64,000 nt of DNA from Unio delphinus (GCA_029339505.1 JAQISU010000119.1:2108501-2172500), one strand, 5' to 3'. Shown: positions 24,856 through 38,355, counted from the first letter of the stretch. The notes: generated by a model not told the origin, from the sequence alone. Numbers and translations are program-made.

Positions 24856-27800
24856 CATATGAATTATTGATTAGAATTGGAAAGTGTATATTATCATATG
24901 AATTATTGATTATAATTACAAAGTGTCTATTATCATATGAATTATTGATTATAATTACAAAGTTCCTTTTATCATATGAATTATTGATTAGAATTGAAAA
25001 GTGCCTATTATCATATGAATTATTGATTATAATTACAAAGTGCCTATTATCATATGAATTATTGATTATAATTACAAAGTGCCTATTATCATATGAATTA
25101 TTGATTAGAATTGAAAAGTGCCTATTATCATATGAATTATTGATTAGAATTGAAAAGTGCCTATTATCATATGAATTATTGATTAGAATTGCAAAGTGCC
25201 TATTATCATATGAATTATTGATTAGAATTGAAAAGTGCCTATTATCATATGAATTATTGATTAGAATTGAAAAGTGCCTATTATCATATGAATTATTGAT
25301 TATAATTACAAAGTGCCTATTATCATATGAATTATTGATTATAATTACAAAGTGCCTATTATCATATGAATTATTGATTATAATTACAAAGTGCCTATTA
25401 TCATATGAATTATTGATTAGAATTGAAAAGTGCCTATTATCATATGAATTATTGATTAGAATTGAAAAGTGCCTATTATCATATGAATTATTGATTAGAA
25501 TTGAAAAGTGCCTATTATCATATGAATTATTGATTAGAACTGCAAAGTGCCTATTATCATATGAATTATTGATTATAATTACAAAGTGTATATTATCATA
25601 TGAATTATTGATTAGAATTGAAAAGTGCCTATTATCATATGAATTATTGATTATAATTACAAAGTGCCTATTATCATATGAATTATTGATTATAATTACA
25701 AAGTGCCTATTATCATATAAATTATTGATTATAATTACAAAGTGCCTATTATCATATGAATTATTGATTAGAATTGAAAAGTGCCTATTATCATATGAAT
25801 TATTGATTAGAATTGAAAAGTGCCTATTATCATATGAATTATTGATTATAATTACAAAGTGCCTATTATCATATGAATTATTGATTAGAATTGAAAAGTG
25901 CCTATTATCATATGAATTATTGATTAGAATTGAAAAGTGCCTATTATCATATGAATTATTGATTAGAATTGAAAAGTGCCTATTATCATATGAATTATTG
26001 ATTAGAATTGCAAAGTGCCTATTATCATATGAATTATTGATTAGAATTGAAAAGTGCCTATTATCATATGAATTATTGATTAGAATTGAAAAGTGCCTAT
26101 TATCATATGAATTATTGATTATAATTACAAAGTGCCTATTATCATATGAATTATTGATTATAATTACAAAGTGCCTATTATCATATGAATTATTGATTAT
26201 AATTACAAAGTGTCTATTATCATATGAATTATTGATTATAATTACAAAGTGCCTATTATCATATGAATTATTGATTATAATTACAAAGTGCCTATTATCA
26301 TATGAATTATTGATTATAATTACAAAGTGCCTATTATCATATGAATTATTGATTATAATTACAAAGTGTCTATTATCATATGAATTATTGATTAGAATTG
26401 AAAAGTGCCTATTATCATATGAATTATTGATTATAATTACAAAGTGCCTATTATCATATGAATTATTGATTATAATTACAAAGTGCCTATTATCATATGA
26501 ATTATTGATTATAATTACAAAGTGTCTATTATCATATGAATTATTGATTATAATTACAAAGTGCCTATTATCATATGAATTATTGATTATAATTACAAAG
26601 TGCCTCTTATCATATGAATTATTGATTATAATTACAAAGTGCCTATTATCATATGAATTATTGATTATAATTACAAAGTGTCTATTATCATATGAATTAT
26701 TGATTAGAATTGAAAAGTGCCTATTATCATATGAATTATTGATTATAATTACAAAGTGCCTATTATCATATGAATTATTGATTATAATTACAAAGTGCCT
26801 ATTATCATATGAATTATTGATTATAATTACAAAGTGCATATTATCATATGAATTATTGATTATAATTACAAAGTGCCTATTATCATATGAATAATTGATT
26901 ATAATTACAAAGTGCCTATTATCATATGAATTATTGATTATAATTACAAAGTGTCTATTATCATATGAATTATTGATTAGAATTGAAAAGTGGCTATTAT
27001 CATATGAATTATTGATTATAATTACAAAGTGCCTATTATCATATGAATTATTGATTATAATTACAAAGTGCCTATTATCATATGAATTATTGATTAGAAT
27101 TGCAAAGTGCCTATTATCATATGAATTATTGATTAGAATTGAAAAGTGCCTATTATCATATGAATTATTGATTATAATTACAAAGTGCCTATTATCATAT
27201 GAATTATTGATTAGAATTGAAAAGTGCCTATTATCATATGAATTATTGATTAGAATTGAAAAGTGCCTATTATCATATGAATTATTGATTAGAATTGAAA
27301 AGTGCCTATTATCATATGAATTATTGATTATAATTAAAAAGTGCCTATTATCATATGAATTATTGATTATAATTACAAAGTGCCTATTATCATATGAATT
27401 ATTGATTAGAATTGAAAAGTGCCTATTATCATATGAATTATTGATTAGAATTGAAAAGTGCCTATTATCATATGAATTATTGATTAGAATTGAAAAGTGC
27501 CTATTATCATATGAATTATTGATTATAATTACAAAGTGTATATTATCATATGAATTATTGATTAGAATTGAAAAGTGCCTATTATCATATGAATTATTGA
27601 TTAGAATTGAAAAGTGCCTATTATCATATGAATTATTGATTAGAATTGAAAAGTGCCTAGTATCATATGAATTATGGATTAGAATTGAAAAGTGCCTATT
27701 ATCATATGAATTATTGATTAGAATTGAAAAGTACCTATTATCATATGAATTATTGATTATAATTACAAAGTGCCTATTATCATATGAATTATTGATTATA

Positions 27801-28702
27801 ATTACAAAGTGCCTATTATCATATGAATTATTGATTAGAATTGCAAAGTGCCTATTATCATATGAATTATTGATTAGAATTACAAAGTGTCTATTATCAT
27901 ATGAATTATTGATTAGAATTGAAAAGTGCCTATTATCATATGAATTATTGATTATAATTACAAAGTGACTATTATCATATGAATTATTGATTATAATTAC
28001 AAAGTGCCTATTATCATATGAATTATTGATTATAATTACAAAGTGCCTATTATCATATGAATTATTGATTAGAATTGAAAAGTGCCTATTATCATATGAA
28101 TTATTGATTATAATTACAAAGTGCCTATTATCATATGAATTATTGATTTGATTAAAATTACAAAGTTCCTTTCATCATATAAATTATTGATTATAATTAC
28201 AAAGTGCCTATTATCATATGAATTATTGATTTGATTAAAATTACAAAGTTCCTTTCATCATATAAATTATTGATTAGAATTGGAAAGTGTATATTATCAT
28301 ATAAATTATTGATTATAATTACAAAGTGCCTATTATCTTAAAAAGTATTGATTAGAATAACAAAGTGCCTATTGTCATATGAATTAGTGATTTGATTAAA
28401 ATTACAAAGTTCCTTTCATCATATAAATTATTGATTAGAATTGGAAAGTGTATATTATCATATAAATTATTGATTATAATTACAAAGTGCCTATTATCAT
28501 ATGAATTATTGATTTGATTAAAATTACAAAGTTCATTTTATCATATAAATTATTGATTAGAATTGGAAAGTGTATATTATCATATAAATTATTGATTGTA
28601 ATTACAAAGTGCCTATTATCTTATAAAGTATTGATTATAATTACAAAGTGCCTATTGTCATATGAATTAGTGATTCAAATTGCAAAGTGCATATTATCTT
28701 TT
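24856..28702. repeat. 39-bp satellite array, about 98 units
   Basis: The unit is TTATTGATTATAATTACAAA followed by GTGCCTATTATCATATGAA. Two main variants intermix: one with ATTATAATTACAAAG and one with ATTAGAATTGAAAAG. The array is very uniform to about 28150, then degenerates into units with TTTGATTAAAATTACAAAG and TAAATTATT. As 39 is a multiple of three, frames stay open for thousands of bases on both strands, giving false proteins of over 650 residues. Confidence 0.97.
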
Positions 28703-29465
28703 TGACAACAAATGCTTTTTTGAGATTATGGAGGACAACTTATAAGATAATCAAGAATATATCATATTGGAAGGTCATGACCATTAGTACATGGTTACAA
28801 TAACATGTATTGGTACATCAGCACATTTCAAGATCTTAATTCATACTATATTTGATTGTCATTCATTTCTAAGAAATATCTATTATCTGTTTATAGTTGT
28901 GACAGAAGAACGTTTAGAAATATTTGTTATTTAAATAAGAATTGCGTTTAAAGTTTACATTTTTGTCCAAGACTACTATATCATTTGTCACATTTTACAG
29001 AATGTTTTGTTGGTTTAGCCTTTTCTGTCATTTAGTTTCAGACCATATACTTCAAATTTAACAGTTTTTAAATTTAACAATATCCACCATTGCAATTCAA
29101 AACATTATGTCAGGTAGTGAGAAATTGCAATGGATAATGAAAATAATTCGGGGAAAACATGTCTCCCACAACATTTACCTTGCATAAATTAGCAAGTAAT
29201 AATAAAGTAAATAATTAAGATGAATATAATAAAGTGAAATGGACTTGTTTGAAGAATGAAAGAAATTATGTTAATATGGTAATACTATTTTTTTGGCAGA
29301 GATGATTATATTAACAGCCTAATTATTTGGAAGGGAAATGTTATTATAATGTACTATGTTTCTAATGCACTGTAAATATCTAAACATGAATATAGGGTTT
29401 ATGTTCACTTAACATAACAACAATGTCACCAACAGGTTCAAAGTATTAAATAAACACAATATCGC
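28703..29465. other. Host DNA, no gene seen
   Basis: AT-rich non-coding stretch between the satellite and the LINE fragment. Confidence 0.5.
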
Positions 29466-29469
29466 CAAG

Positions 29470-30904
29470 GTACTAGCTCAATTTGTATCTCATTTGAATT
29501 CAAAAAATCTTTATAGCAATGTACAGTCTGCATATAGCCCTTGCCACAGTACGGAAACTACTCTTTTGAAAGTATTTAGTGACATTCTCTCTGCTTTGGA
29601 TAGTGAAAAGATTACAGTCATCACTGTCCGGGATTTATTTGCAGCAGTTGACTCAACAGACCATGATATATTACTTTACCGTCAACAAGCATGTATTTGG
29701 CATTCAGAATATAGCCTTACAGTGGTTCAAGATCTACTTAGTCAACATAAAACAGATTATATTTGCAAATGAAATACACTCCTGCCCAGTTGACGTATGT
29801 TGTGGTGTTTCACAGGGATCTGTTCATGGACCTGTTCTCTTCATTCTGTACACACAACCGCTCTCACGTGTCATAGATCATCACCCAGTGTCGCACTAAT
29901 TGTACTCTGATGACATCCAAATATACAAGTCCAGCCACCCAACTGAAGATGATGATAAATTCAATGAAGTAGAGAAGAGCATTTCGGATGTGAAATCATG
30001 GATGAAATGTAACCAGCTACAGTTGAATGATAGTAAAAATGAGGTTATTCTGATCACAACAGAAAGACTTTTTCATACACATCCTTTACCTCAGATAATA
30101 AATATCAGCAACACCAACTCAGCAACACCAGCGTACGGAATCTAGGCGTTACTCTAGACAGTACTCTCACATTGCACCAACATGTCATGAACATCTGCAG
30201 AGCTGCATATCTTGAACTGAGACGCATCAGTTCCATTCTTAAATATCTTTCAGTTGATGCCACAAAAACACTTGTGTGTTCATTAGTACTTACAAGATTG
30301 GATTATTGTAACTCGGTTCTGTATGTTTCATCACAATATTTACTCCAGAAATATTAAAATGTTCAAAACATAGCTGCACTGCTCATCTTTAGAGTACTTC
30401 GATCAGAGAACACCTCACAACTGCTCTGTACCCTACACTGCTATCAATTCGAAACAGAATCAAATACAAAAGTTGTTCTCTGTGATATATTTCAATGACA
30501 GACTGGAGTCCAACATACTTATCCAGCCTCACCCATGTTTATACACCAGCTAGATCCTTACTATATTCTTCTGATAATCGTATACTTATTGTTCCCAAGG
30601 TGAAAACAAAGTCATATGGACAACGTCTGTTTGCACACCAGGGCCCGCCGACGTGGAACGAATTGCCCATTAAAATTAGACACAAAGACACAGTGGTCCG
30701 TTTTAAGAGTGCACTCAAGACTCACATGTTTCAACTGCAAGGACAAACTTTGCGACCTAATCATGTTTTGTATTTTATATGTTTTCAGCATGTTTTTATG
30801 TTTTCCAATTTCATTGTTTTTGTCATTTGTTGTTCTGTAGTGTAGTCATGTCATTATTGATGGTGTAAAACTCTTAGAGCTTCGATAGATTAGACGCTAT
30901 AAAA
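29470..30904 (+). pseudogene. 5'-truncated CR1/L2-like LINE, reverse transcriptase 3' half
   Basis: Broken frames read in order as a non-LTR reverse transcriptase: QSAYSPCHSTETTLLKVFSD, then DLFAAVDSTDHDILL, CCGVSQGSVHGPVLFILYTQ, the YSDDIQIY catalytic box (usual YADD) and the thumb (SWMKCNQLQLNDSKNEV, NLGVTLDSTL, RLDYCNSVLY). The 3' end GPPTWNELPIKIRHKDTVVRFKSALKTHMF is typical of CR1/L2-type elements. At least four frame breaks and stops make it dead. It starts abruptly near 29470 and runs into an ATT microsatellite, as expected for a target-primed 5' truncation. Confidence 0.8.
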
Positions 30905-30937
30905 TTCCTCATTATTATTGTTATTATTATTATTATC

Positions 30938-31023
<86 letters not shown>
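30905..31023. repeat. (ATT)n microsatellite at the LINE 3' end
   Basis: Over 100 bases of ATT directly after the LINE tail, probably its 3' tandem tail. It creates a false poly-Asn frame on the minus strand. Confidence 0.9.
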
Positions 31024-31024
<1 letters not shown>

Positions 31025-31960
31025 TGTGTACATGAGTGTATAGGTGAATGGCGTAAAACTCATGTAAATGGCGTAGCTGACTGTTTGTTGCTTTCTAATT
31101 TCATTATTAAAAGCATCCCTTTTGTTTGAATCGTAAGTGAGAATCATATTAATTTAATCAATGTTTTAGAAAAGTCGAAAATCAAAACGAAAACAACCAA
31201 CTTATCAAATGGATGAGGGAATGTGAATAGCCACAAAGGTTCGTAATCAATATTATGTAGGGGACACACTCTGGACAGTAGGAGTTCATTCACTCGATCA
31301 ATAAACAGCACACTGTAGTAAATTTTAACTCCTTTGAAGTATTATCTACAATCAAATGTTGTTATCCGATTTGTCCTTGAGTTTTGTTATAGAATGATTT
31401 AAAATCATACAGTAAGCGATATGAATTATAAATACTTATTTTTGCGAAATATTTGCCTAATTGTTTTATTTACCTGACCGTGATAAAAATTATTGCTTTC
31501 GAATATAGCTAAACAATAAGTTTATGTCATTATATGTCAAAATGATTAATGAGATATTTAAATATCTCCTAAATATATTTATTTATTTATTTAAATATAT
31601 TCATGCAGCTATAGCTAAATATAGCGTATATATCGCTGTACTTGAATAAGTTGCCATATTCCCGTATTTTCGACGACCCAAACATAGTTAAGACAAATTT
31701 GAAAACTACTTTTAGTGAAACTTGCATATGTTTATATGTTGCAGCCTTGTAACAATGCTTTGGAGAGAGCAACTGTTGATAAAATGCACATCTAAATTTG
31801 AGTCGCAATTAGCCTTTCGGTTATCAAATTTGAAATATTCTTTTCCAACTCGAGTTTGTTATTGTTTGAAATGTCAATCTAATGGTATTAATTTAACCTC
31901 ACGTATTATTGGATCTTGTTTGAATACAGTTTTTGGATGAGATGGGGATATTTATTTGAA
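31024..31960. other. Host DNA, no gene seen
   Basis: AT-rich, with a small ATTT run near 31575. Confidence 0.5.
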
Positions 31961-31965
31961 GGTAC

Positions 31966-32076
31966 CTTTTCCTGCTCACCATCTTTATCGAGCACAGCGA
32001 ATAATCTTTTCATTAAAGGCGGAAGTGATCCGCCGTTAAATTGTATTTCATTGTCATCTCTATTTCGAAAGACATG
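31966..32076 (-). other. Possible host exon
   Basis: A 111-base open block on the minus strand reads FRNRDDNEIQFNGGSLPPLM and continues open, with an AACCAG acceptor-like edge at its upper side and AAAAG/GTACC donor-like edge at its lower side. Codon use looks like protein-coding sequence, unlike its surroundings. No family was recognised and no partner exon was found. Confidence 0.22.
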
Positions 32077-32375
32077 CTGGTTAAATGTGTCATTAGTGCA
32101 AAATATCCCAACGTGCAACAATGTATGCACTTTAAAACACTCACAAGGAAATGTTATATGATAATATGCTGCGTGCTCATTACAAAAATGTAATGCTCAC
32201 TATAAACGTCATGAAGTCATTAATGTATGGAGAGATGTATTCGAATTAATGCGGAACTTTTGTGTTCACTCATTATAGTACAAAATGTTTGGTACCAAGT
32301 CTGGATGAGATTTAATACAATGCGTTTGTGTATTAACTCATTATCAGCTTACAGCAATTATGTGTACCTGTATTT

Positions 32376-32417
32376 ATTGATCTATCTATCTAGCTATCTA
32401 TCTATCTATATATCTAT

Positions 32418-32495
<78 letters not shown>

Positions 32496-32512
32496 CTCTA
32501 TCTCTCTATCTA
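32376..32512. repeat. (ATCT)n microsatellite
   Basis: Tandem ATCT with a few interruptions at each end. Confidence 0.95.
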
Positions 32513-32519
32513 CAAGAAC

Positions 32520-33330
32520 AAACTAATTATCGGATTGTTCTATTGATTTTAATTATTAATTTAACATAGTCAACAAATGATTGCAACTAATTAGGTACGG
32601 ATCTCTACAAACGTGACTACGATCTCACTATGTTCTGAAACAAGGTGCAATTTATTTTAATCTTGTCTTTAACAAACACACCTTTAAACGAATGTTTTTT
32701 TTTTTAAAAAAAAATATAACAATTTCACTCAGGCAATATAAAGAGTTATATTGCAATAAAATGTCCAGTGACCTTGATATAATTTTACATACTGTAATGT
32801 ATATGTACCCTTTGAAAGTATGGATCATTTTATTCAATTGGGATTAATTATTACATTATTGCCTTGATAGCAATTCTTTAAATTACAGTCAGAATGTACA
32901 TAAAGATACTATATTAAATAGGTAAATTTATAGCAAGAGTGGCTGATCAGGTCATTTCAGATGTGTCTCAATCCATTTAACATTAGTGAAAAAAAAATAA
33001 TGAAATGTATAATAATATACTTTTACTGAGCGATATATATTCAATAGACCTTTCTATATTACGCATAATGGAAGTTATAATTCAATAGCAAGTTGCAGAT
33101 TAGTTAAATTATGCTCTTTCCCATTAACAACAATGCTACTTTCAATCATAATTGTGATGCATAATGAAAGTTATGATTGTTGTTACTGAAACTATTTGTA
33201 TCTCGTATACTGACAAGTACTAACAAAAGTCAACAGTAAACAACGATGATACGATTATGCACCGCAGGGACATTTGATCCAAATTTGATCCCCTAGATCA
33301 ACTTTTTCAACATGTATTTGAGCTTAGCAG
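32520..33330. other. Host DNA, no gene seen
   Basis: Non-coding AT-rich sequence. Confidence 0.5.
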
Positions 33331-33342
33331 ACACATACACAT

Positions 33343-33476
<134 letters not shown>

Positions 33477-33479
33477 ATT

Positions 33480-35310
33480 GGTGCTCCCATGTGAGGCAAA
33501 ATATACAAGAATCATCTTTCCATCGATCCTGATAAAGAACGTACACCTCTATCAAGCTTTAGGGCTAATCCTATGTTTTAGTTTAGTTAAATCAACTATT
33601 ACATTTGGTTCTACATTGGAAGTATTTATATTATCACAATTGATACTCATAACGATAGTTTTATATGATCGAAAAAATAAATGCATGTTATATGTATTGT
33701 TTAATGAATTAATTGTGTTTACATCAAACGACAGTTATTTCTGCTGGTACTTCCTTGTGCGTTAATATCGGAATACTATATAGGAACGCTAATTACATAT
33801 TTAATTTTCTGAAATTGCTTTTCCATTTCGTAAAATCGTAAAGTAGTTCCATCTACGTTGTAATTGTTCCACACACACACACACAGACACACACACACAT
33901 ATTAACGATAATGGTAATTTAACTGATACAAAGTTTAGCAAAAAATATGTTATCATTCCTTATGTCTTACGGTGTATATTCATTAAGTATGCATCTAAAG
34001 TTATATTGCAATCTGTAATATAGATAATTTCTCCGTTTTATTTACTTGTTTCCAATCGTTTTTACTTTTGATTTTACTTTGCACAGTGTCATACAAAGTT
34101 TTCAATGAATACCTTCTTAAATTTGCCTATTATTTGTAACTGAATGGATATTATTTTCGCGGGCAATATACAGCGAACAATACATGTCGAGTACAGAATA
34201 TGTATCACAACGTTACACTTTATGTTCAAACTTGGACGACCCACAACGTATTATAGATGAAGTGATATTTCAGTTGCATGGCGGGTCAGGCATAGCAAGA
34301 AATAATGATCAATATAAACATAAACAAAATTTCCGTCGTAATCAACACAACAGGTTTTATACCTTACAAGCTGATTAAGTTAACAGTTGAAAAATACGGA
34401 ATGTCGCATCAGGCTTAGAGTATTCATTAGCAGTAACATCAATTATGATGACGGTGTCAGTAATAACAAGAGATAGTACTGTTGCAAAAGAGTGATGAAG
34501 GATGAAATCTAAAATCATTAGAACCAGAAATAAAATTGAGATTGTACTAGTAGCATGTAACTGATTATAGAGAAATATATAAGACTCATTAGCTCAACTG
34601 TTAAGGAGCAGAACTCGTAATCAAACTTTTTCGGATTCAGTACCCATCTATAGTATTCTTGGCAGTGTAATTAAGTAAACCCGTGTAAATGGTAAAATTA
34701 ATTTTAAGTCCAAGATATGATATAGATAATAATGTTTTGTCTTTATGTTAACGGAAAAAAATCATTATGATTTCAATACAACTATCACTCTTGCGTTCCT
34801 CGTCATAATATATGATTTATTTCCCTAACATGTTAAAGTAAAACATTATTATTAGAAGTAGTACTAGTATTGTTATTAATATTATTATTATCTATCAACA
34901 CCACACATGCATATGTATAACTCTTGCTATTTCCACATTATCATCATCACCGTTCCGAAATAAATATAATCAAGATGGTCCTCATATATTTGCGTTTATT
35001 AGATATAATAAGCACCCATGGCTTGGTGATAGTGCCATGTATAATATTTATGTCCAAATAACAATTACACAAAGGTAGTATAAGTCATCTGCGACTTACG
35101 GAAATATGTTTTTTCTGTCGATCCAATTTATATGGTTTTCATTAAAGTCTTTGTGATTTTAATAAATGACGATTGTTTAATGCCAGTGCATTGCATCAAG
35201 TTTTACATTATAATCTATATATGATTTATGATGTATTCAACGCTTGACAGGTAAGTAGTATTGCAATGAACAGACGTTATTTGAAGCAAATCGCTTATGT
35301 TAAGAAGCGC
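33480..35310. other. Host DNA, little seen
   Basis: AT-rich. It includes a (CA)n run at 33871-33900 and a tRNA-like fragment at 34584-34655. No gene is supported. Confidence 0.5.
34584..34655 (+). repeat. tRNA-Thr-like sequence, decayed (SINE or pseudogene)
   Basis: ATTAGCTCAACTGTTAAGGA resembles the D arm and box A, CTCGTAA resembles an anticodon loop with CGT (Thr), and TTCGGATTCAGTACCC resembles the T arm and box B. The acceptor stem does not pair, so it is not an active tRNA. Confidence 0.4.
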
Positions 35311-35319
35311 TTCCAATGC

Positions 35320-35763
35320 CTACATATTGCAGCCAACAGCACCAGTTGGAGTATTAGGTGGACAGCATTGTACCCTACGGTCTCTCTTCTCTTCTACATA
35401 ACACCAATATTTAAACTTATACTGAACTTCTGTATGAAGTCCGCAAGGAGATTCCGGAATACACGTTTGTCCTTTCTCCGCCGTAAAACTAGGTTCAGTA
35501 CATTTTATGTCAGATGTTTTTCCAGCATAGCACCACGTGTGACCCGCTCCCTTAAGGGCGCACTGATCACTGCAACAATAATCCCAATAATTGTTTGTAT
35601 CTACATAACACCATCGGTACGAATAACCGTGCATTCCACATTCATGGCCAGTCCTGCATTTGGTGTTGCCAACAGTGTACAAGTCGCGAAACGTCTTTTC
35701 TGAGTAAATGGCGTTGCAAAAAGCAAGCAGCACCATGCCGAGTAGATGTAAAGTGTAGTCCAT
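35320..35763 (-). CDS. Secreted cysteine-rich protein (host gene)
   Basis: From ATG 35763 the product is 147 residues. The N-terminus MDYTLHLLGMVLLAFCNAIY is a signal peptide, so it is likely secreted. The mature part has three related cysteine modules: ECGMHGYSYRWCYVDTNNYW then DYCC; KGAGHTWCYAGKTSDIKC; PCGLHTEVQYKFKYWCYVEE then a CC pair. Repeated Y/H-x-WCY cores suggest an internally duplicated disulfide fold. I do not recognise a named family. The frame continues upstream to 35814, but the signal peptide and the splice site favour 35763. Codon use and splicing mark it as a host gene, not Polinton. Confidence 0.6.
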   Translation of the reverse strand: MDYTLHLLGMVLLAFCNAIYSEKTFRDLYTVGNTKCRTGHECGMHGYSYRWCYVDTNNYWDYCCSDQCALKGAGHTWCYAGKTSDIKCTEPSFTAEKGQTCIPESPCGLHTEVQYKFKYWCYVEEKRDRRVQCCPPNTPTGAVGCNM

Positions 35764-35777
35764 GATGCTACAATGAT

Positions 35778-35895
35778 CTGGAATAGAATACAACATTAAC
35801 CAGTTATTAACCATTTTAACTCAAGTTATTTTGATATTTGAAGTATGTGCTCCTCGATGAATTGAATGTTTATCACTTTCAGGTTTAAAACTCAC
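35778..35895 (-). other. Probable 5'-UTR intron of the secreted protein gene
   Basis: On the minus strand AGAG/GTGAGT at 35896/35895 is a strong donor and TTCTATTCCAG ending at 35778 is an acceptor, 14 bases before the ATG. The intron would be 118 bases. Confidence 0.5.
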
Positions 35896-36053
35896 CTCTA
35901 AAATCTAAGCGTCTAATGGGTAGAAAACCAATTCGTTATACGCTAATTGGATTAAATTTGCAAACTGTTAATTCTCAATGTGAAAATTAAATTGATCTAG
36001 GCAACTGAAACTTCAGATGGCCTCAAAACACACCTGAATCATGCATGCATGCG

Positions 36054-36176
36054 TGTATGTATGTATGTATGTATGTATGTATGTATGTATGTATGTATGT
36101 ATGTATGTATGTATGTATGTATGTATGTATGTATGTATGTATGTATGTATGTATGTATGTATGTATGTATGTATGA
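36054..36176. repeat. (TATG)n microsatellite
   Basis: About 30 units of a four-base repeat, next to the broken end of copy B. Confidence 0.95.
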
Positions 36177-36244
36177 GCTCGAACATTTCCATCGTACAAT
36201 ATTATTGCATCATACTATGATTCTTTATCTGACGTATAATCAGA

Positions 36245-36765
36245 CTTTATAGGTTCGGGAAGATTTTGATAAGATGGTGCCTTAGGTGGGACTTTAGGTC
36301 ATCCTATCACGGTTTATATAGAACTCTGATAGATATATAAAGAATACCCGGGTGAGTTTATCGAAATCGCGGATGATAATGTTGGTTCATGAACTATTAT
36401 AACGATATTTTATTCTTTTCCCGTTATGTATTTTATTTCATTATTGATCTGTTCGATATGGTAAGACCCAGATGTTAAGGAAGCTTTATTCCAATCTGGA
36501 GTCCCATCCTGTTTTTTTTTACTCGCAAACACTAAGGAATTATTAGGATATTATATTGCTGACCTCCAAATGATTTTGATCTATTATTCGGCCAAATGTG
36601 GTATACTCGTAATTTTGCCAGCGCTATCTCCTTAACCGGAATGACAGTGGGAAAATTCACACTGAACTCAGCGTTGGTTGAGGTTATTTAGATCATGGTT
36701 GTCTTTCGCTGCGTTGTCTTCGAGCCTATGTTGTGAAGTAATTCCGTTGTTGATGTTGGTGTCAT
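36245..36765 (-). pseudogene. Minor-capsid-type protein, N-terminal remnant (copy B)
   Basis: Matches residues 1 to about 180 of the copy C protein in broken frames. The FSVNFPTVIPVKEIALAKLRVYH-like block is readable near 36640 and the IRTVLG-like block near 36320. It ends at the TATG microsatellite. Confidence 0.65.
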
Positions 36766-36789
36766 TGTGGATGCCGTTGCCGTTTTTGT

Positions 36790-37073
36790 TATTGTTGTGC
36801 AGTGTTTCTAATTTTGATGTTGCGCTAAGGTAGACATTGATCATAGTGGATATTTCGTTATATGATATTGTTGTGTCTTCAAAATTAGATGATATCAGCG
36901 ACGATAATTGGGAATTCGGTCCAGCAATTACACTTAAAACCGATACACAGTAATGTCAACTCTGGTTATTCGCCTGTGGTAATTTTTATATTCGCGGTAT
37001 ATTAGTCAATAACATGTTTTATTTTAGTTTGAAACTTACGGACTTGATCATATCGATATTGTTGGACATTCAT
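36790..37073 (-). pseudogene. Two-membrane-segment protein remnant (copy B)
   Basis: The ATG at 37073 and the first 20 or so codons match copy C (QQYRYDQVRKFQ), and the C-terminal half is recognisable near 36830-36930. The part coding for the two membrane segments is deleted. Confidence 0.55.
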
Positions 37074-37077
37074 TATA

Positions 37078-38355
37078 CTATTTACTGAAATCAATTACAA
37101 ATTATGCGTAGTACGTCATTGATGCCCGAGCTAAAATACCACTGATAGAGGTTATTGTAAATGTTCTCGTGGCACCCTTATTTATTATTGCACTTGCTGT
37201 ATTAATTCCCGTATATGTATCCAATGACACATTTCATTGTACCCCTGAGAGGAGGGTCAATCTATAGATAATTTTGACTTCAGTGGTAATATTAATAATA
37301 TGTTTTTGTGGTGTCCAGTCGAACGTTCCTTGATGTGTCGAGTACACGGTATTAATATTTTATTTATGTGGTATTTTAATGTTATCAAGCCGGGTCGCTA
37401 TAGCAGGATAATCACTAACGATATTGTCATGTGTTAGTTTAATTCCCGTATATGTATCCAATGACACATTTAATTGTACCCCTGAGAGGAGGGTCAATAT
37501 ATACATAATTTTGACTTCAGTGGTAATATTAATAATATTATTTTGTGGTGTCCAGTCGAACGTTCCTTGATGTGTCGAGTACACGGTATTAATATTTTAT
37601 TTATGTGGTATTTTAATGTTATCAAGCCGGGTCGCTATAGCAGGACAATTACTAACGATATTGTCATGTGTTAGTTTAATTGTATCAATATTTGTTTTAA
37701 TGTCAGAAAGGTTTATTATGACAAATAAATTATCCATGGTTACGAAGATTTTCAAATGCGCCTACATGAACATCATAATCAGATCGCCACATTTATAATT
37801 TACCATCTGTGATTGTATGCTCAGCTTGCAGCGTTGTTAGTTTACCATCCGTGGTTTTATGCTCAGCTTGCAGCGTTGTTAGTTCACCATCTGTGGTTTT
37901 ACACTCAGCTTACAGCGTTGTTAGTTTATTGTCTTACACATCTACATACGTTTTGTCCCAACATCAGTATCCAGTGTTGGATTACTGGTTAATTTATTTG
38001 AGTTCATGTCGAGGGACCTGTCATTGTATCACAGGGATTTTTCACTCGATTGTTGATATTCTCTATCACAGTTGGTAATAGAACTCCGGGTCGTATTTTA
38101 CCAGTGGAATTAAACACCGCTAGTGAATTTTCAGTTACTCTATTTATTTTAACAATAATATCATTCAGGGAAACTTATTTTTTTTAATTTCCCTTGTTTA
38201 TCTTGAAATGCGACTATTTCGTTTGTATCCACACTTGCGAGGTTTAACATCTCTGATGCTTTTTCTTCGATTATTTGTTTTTACATCTTTGGTTGCAGAT
38301 ATCCCCAAAGTTTTTTTTCAGCTTGAAAAAGAGATCTTCCCCATATATCTATCAT
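37078..38355 (-). pseudogene. Fibre-like protein remnant with duplicated knob region (copy B)
   Basis: The ATG at 38355 (MIDIWGR-like) and N-terminal VASVDTNEIVAFQD-like segment match copies C and D. The C-terminal beta-rich region (GTFDWTPQNN, YILTLLSGVQLNVS) is present twice, at about 37196-37400 and 37438-37640, as near-identical 240-base direct repeats. Stops and frame changes are frequent. Confidence 0.65.
37196..37640. repeat. ~240-bp tandem duplication in the fibre-like gene (copy B)
   Basis: The block from TTCCCGTATATGTATCCAAT to GTATTTTAATGTTATCAAGC occurs twice in direct orientation with few differences. Confidence 0.85.

Noticed and set aside
24851..27968. Open frames of 662, 675 and 357 residues on both strands
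   Set aside because: They are translations of the 39-bp satellite; the unit length is a multiple of three, which keeps frames open by chance.
24856..28702. CRISPR-like array
   Set aside because: There are no unique spacers between repeats; it is a simple tandem satellite in a eukaryotic genome.
30890..31147. Poly-asparagine frame
   Set aside because: It is the antisense translation of the ATT microsatellite behind the LINE.
31722..31940. 72-residue frame
   Set aside because: No domain, no codon bias and no supporting context.
34184..34378. 64-residue frame as a host exon
   Set aside because: No splice signals, signal peptide or recognisable domain; coding status cannot be supported.
34584..34655. 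Active tRNA-Thr gene
   Set aside because: The acceptor and T stems do not pair; only box-like motifs remain.
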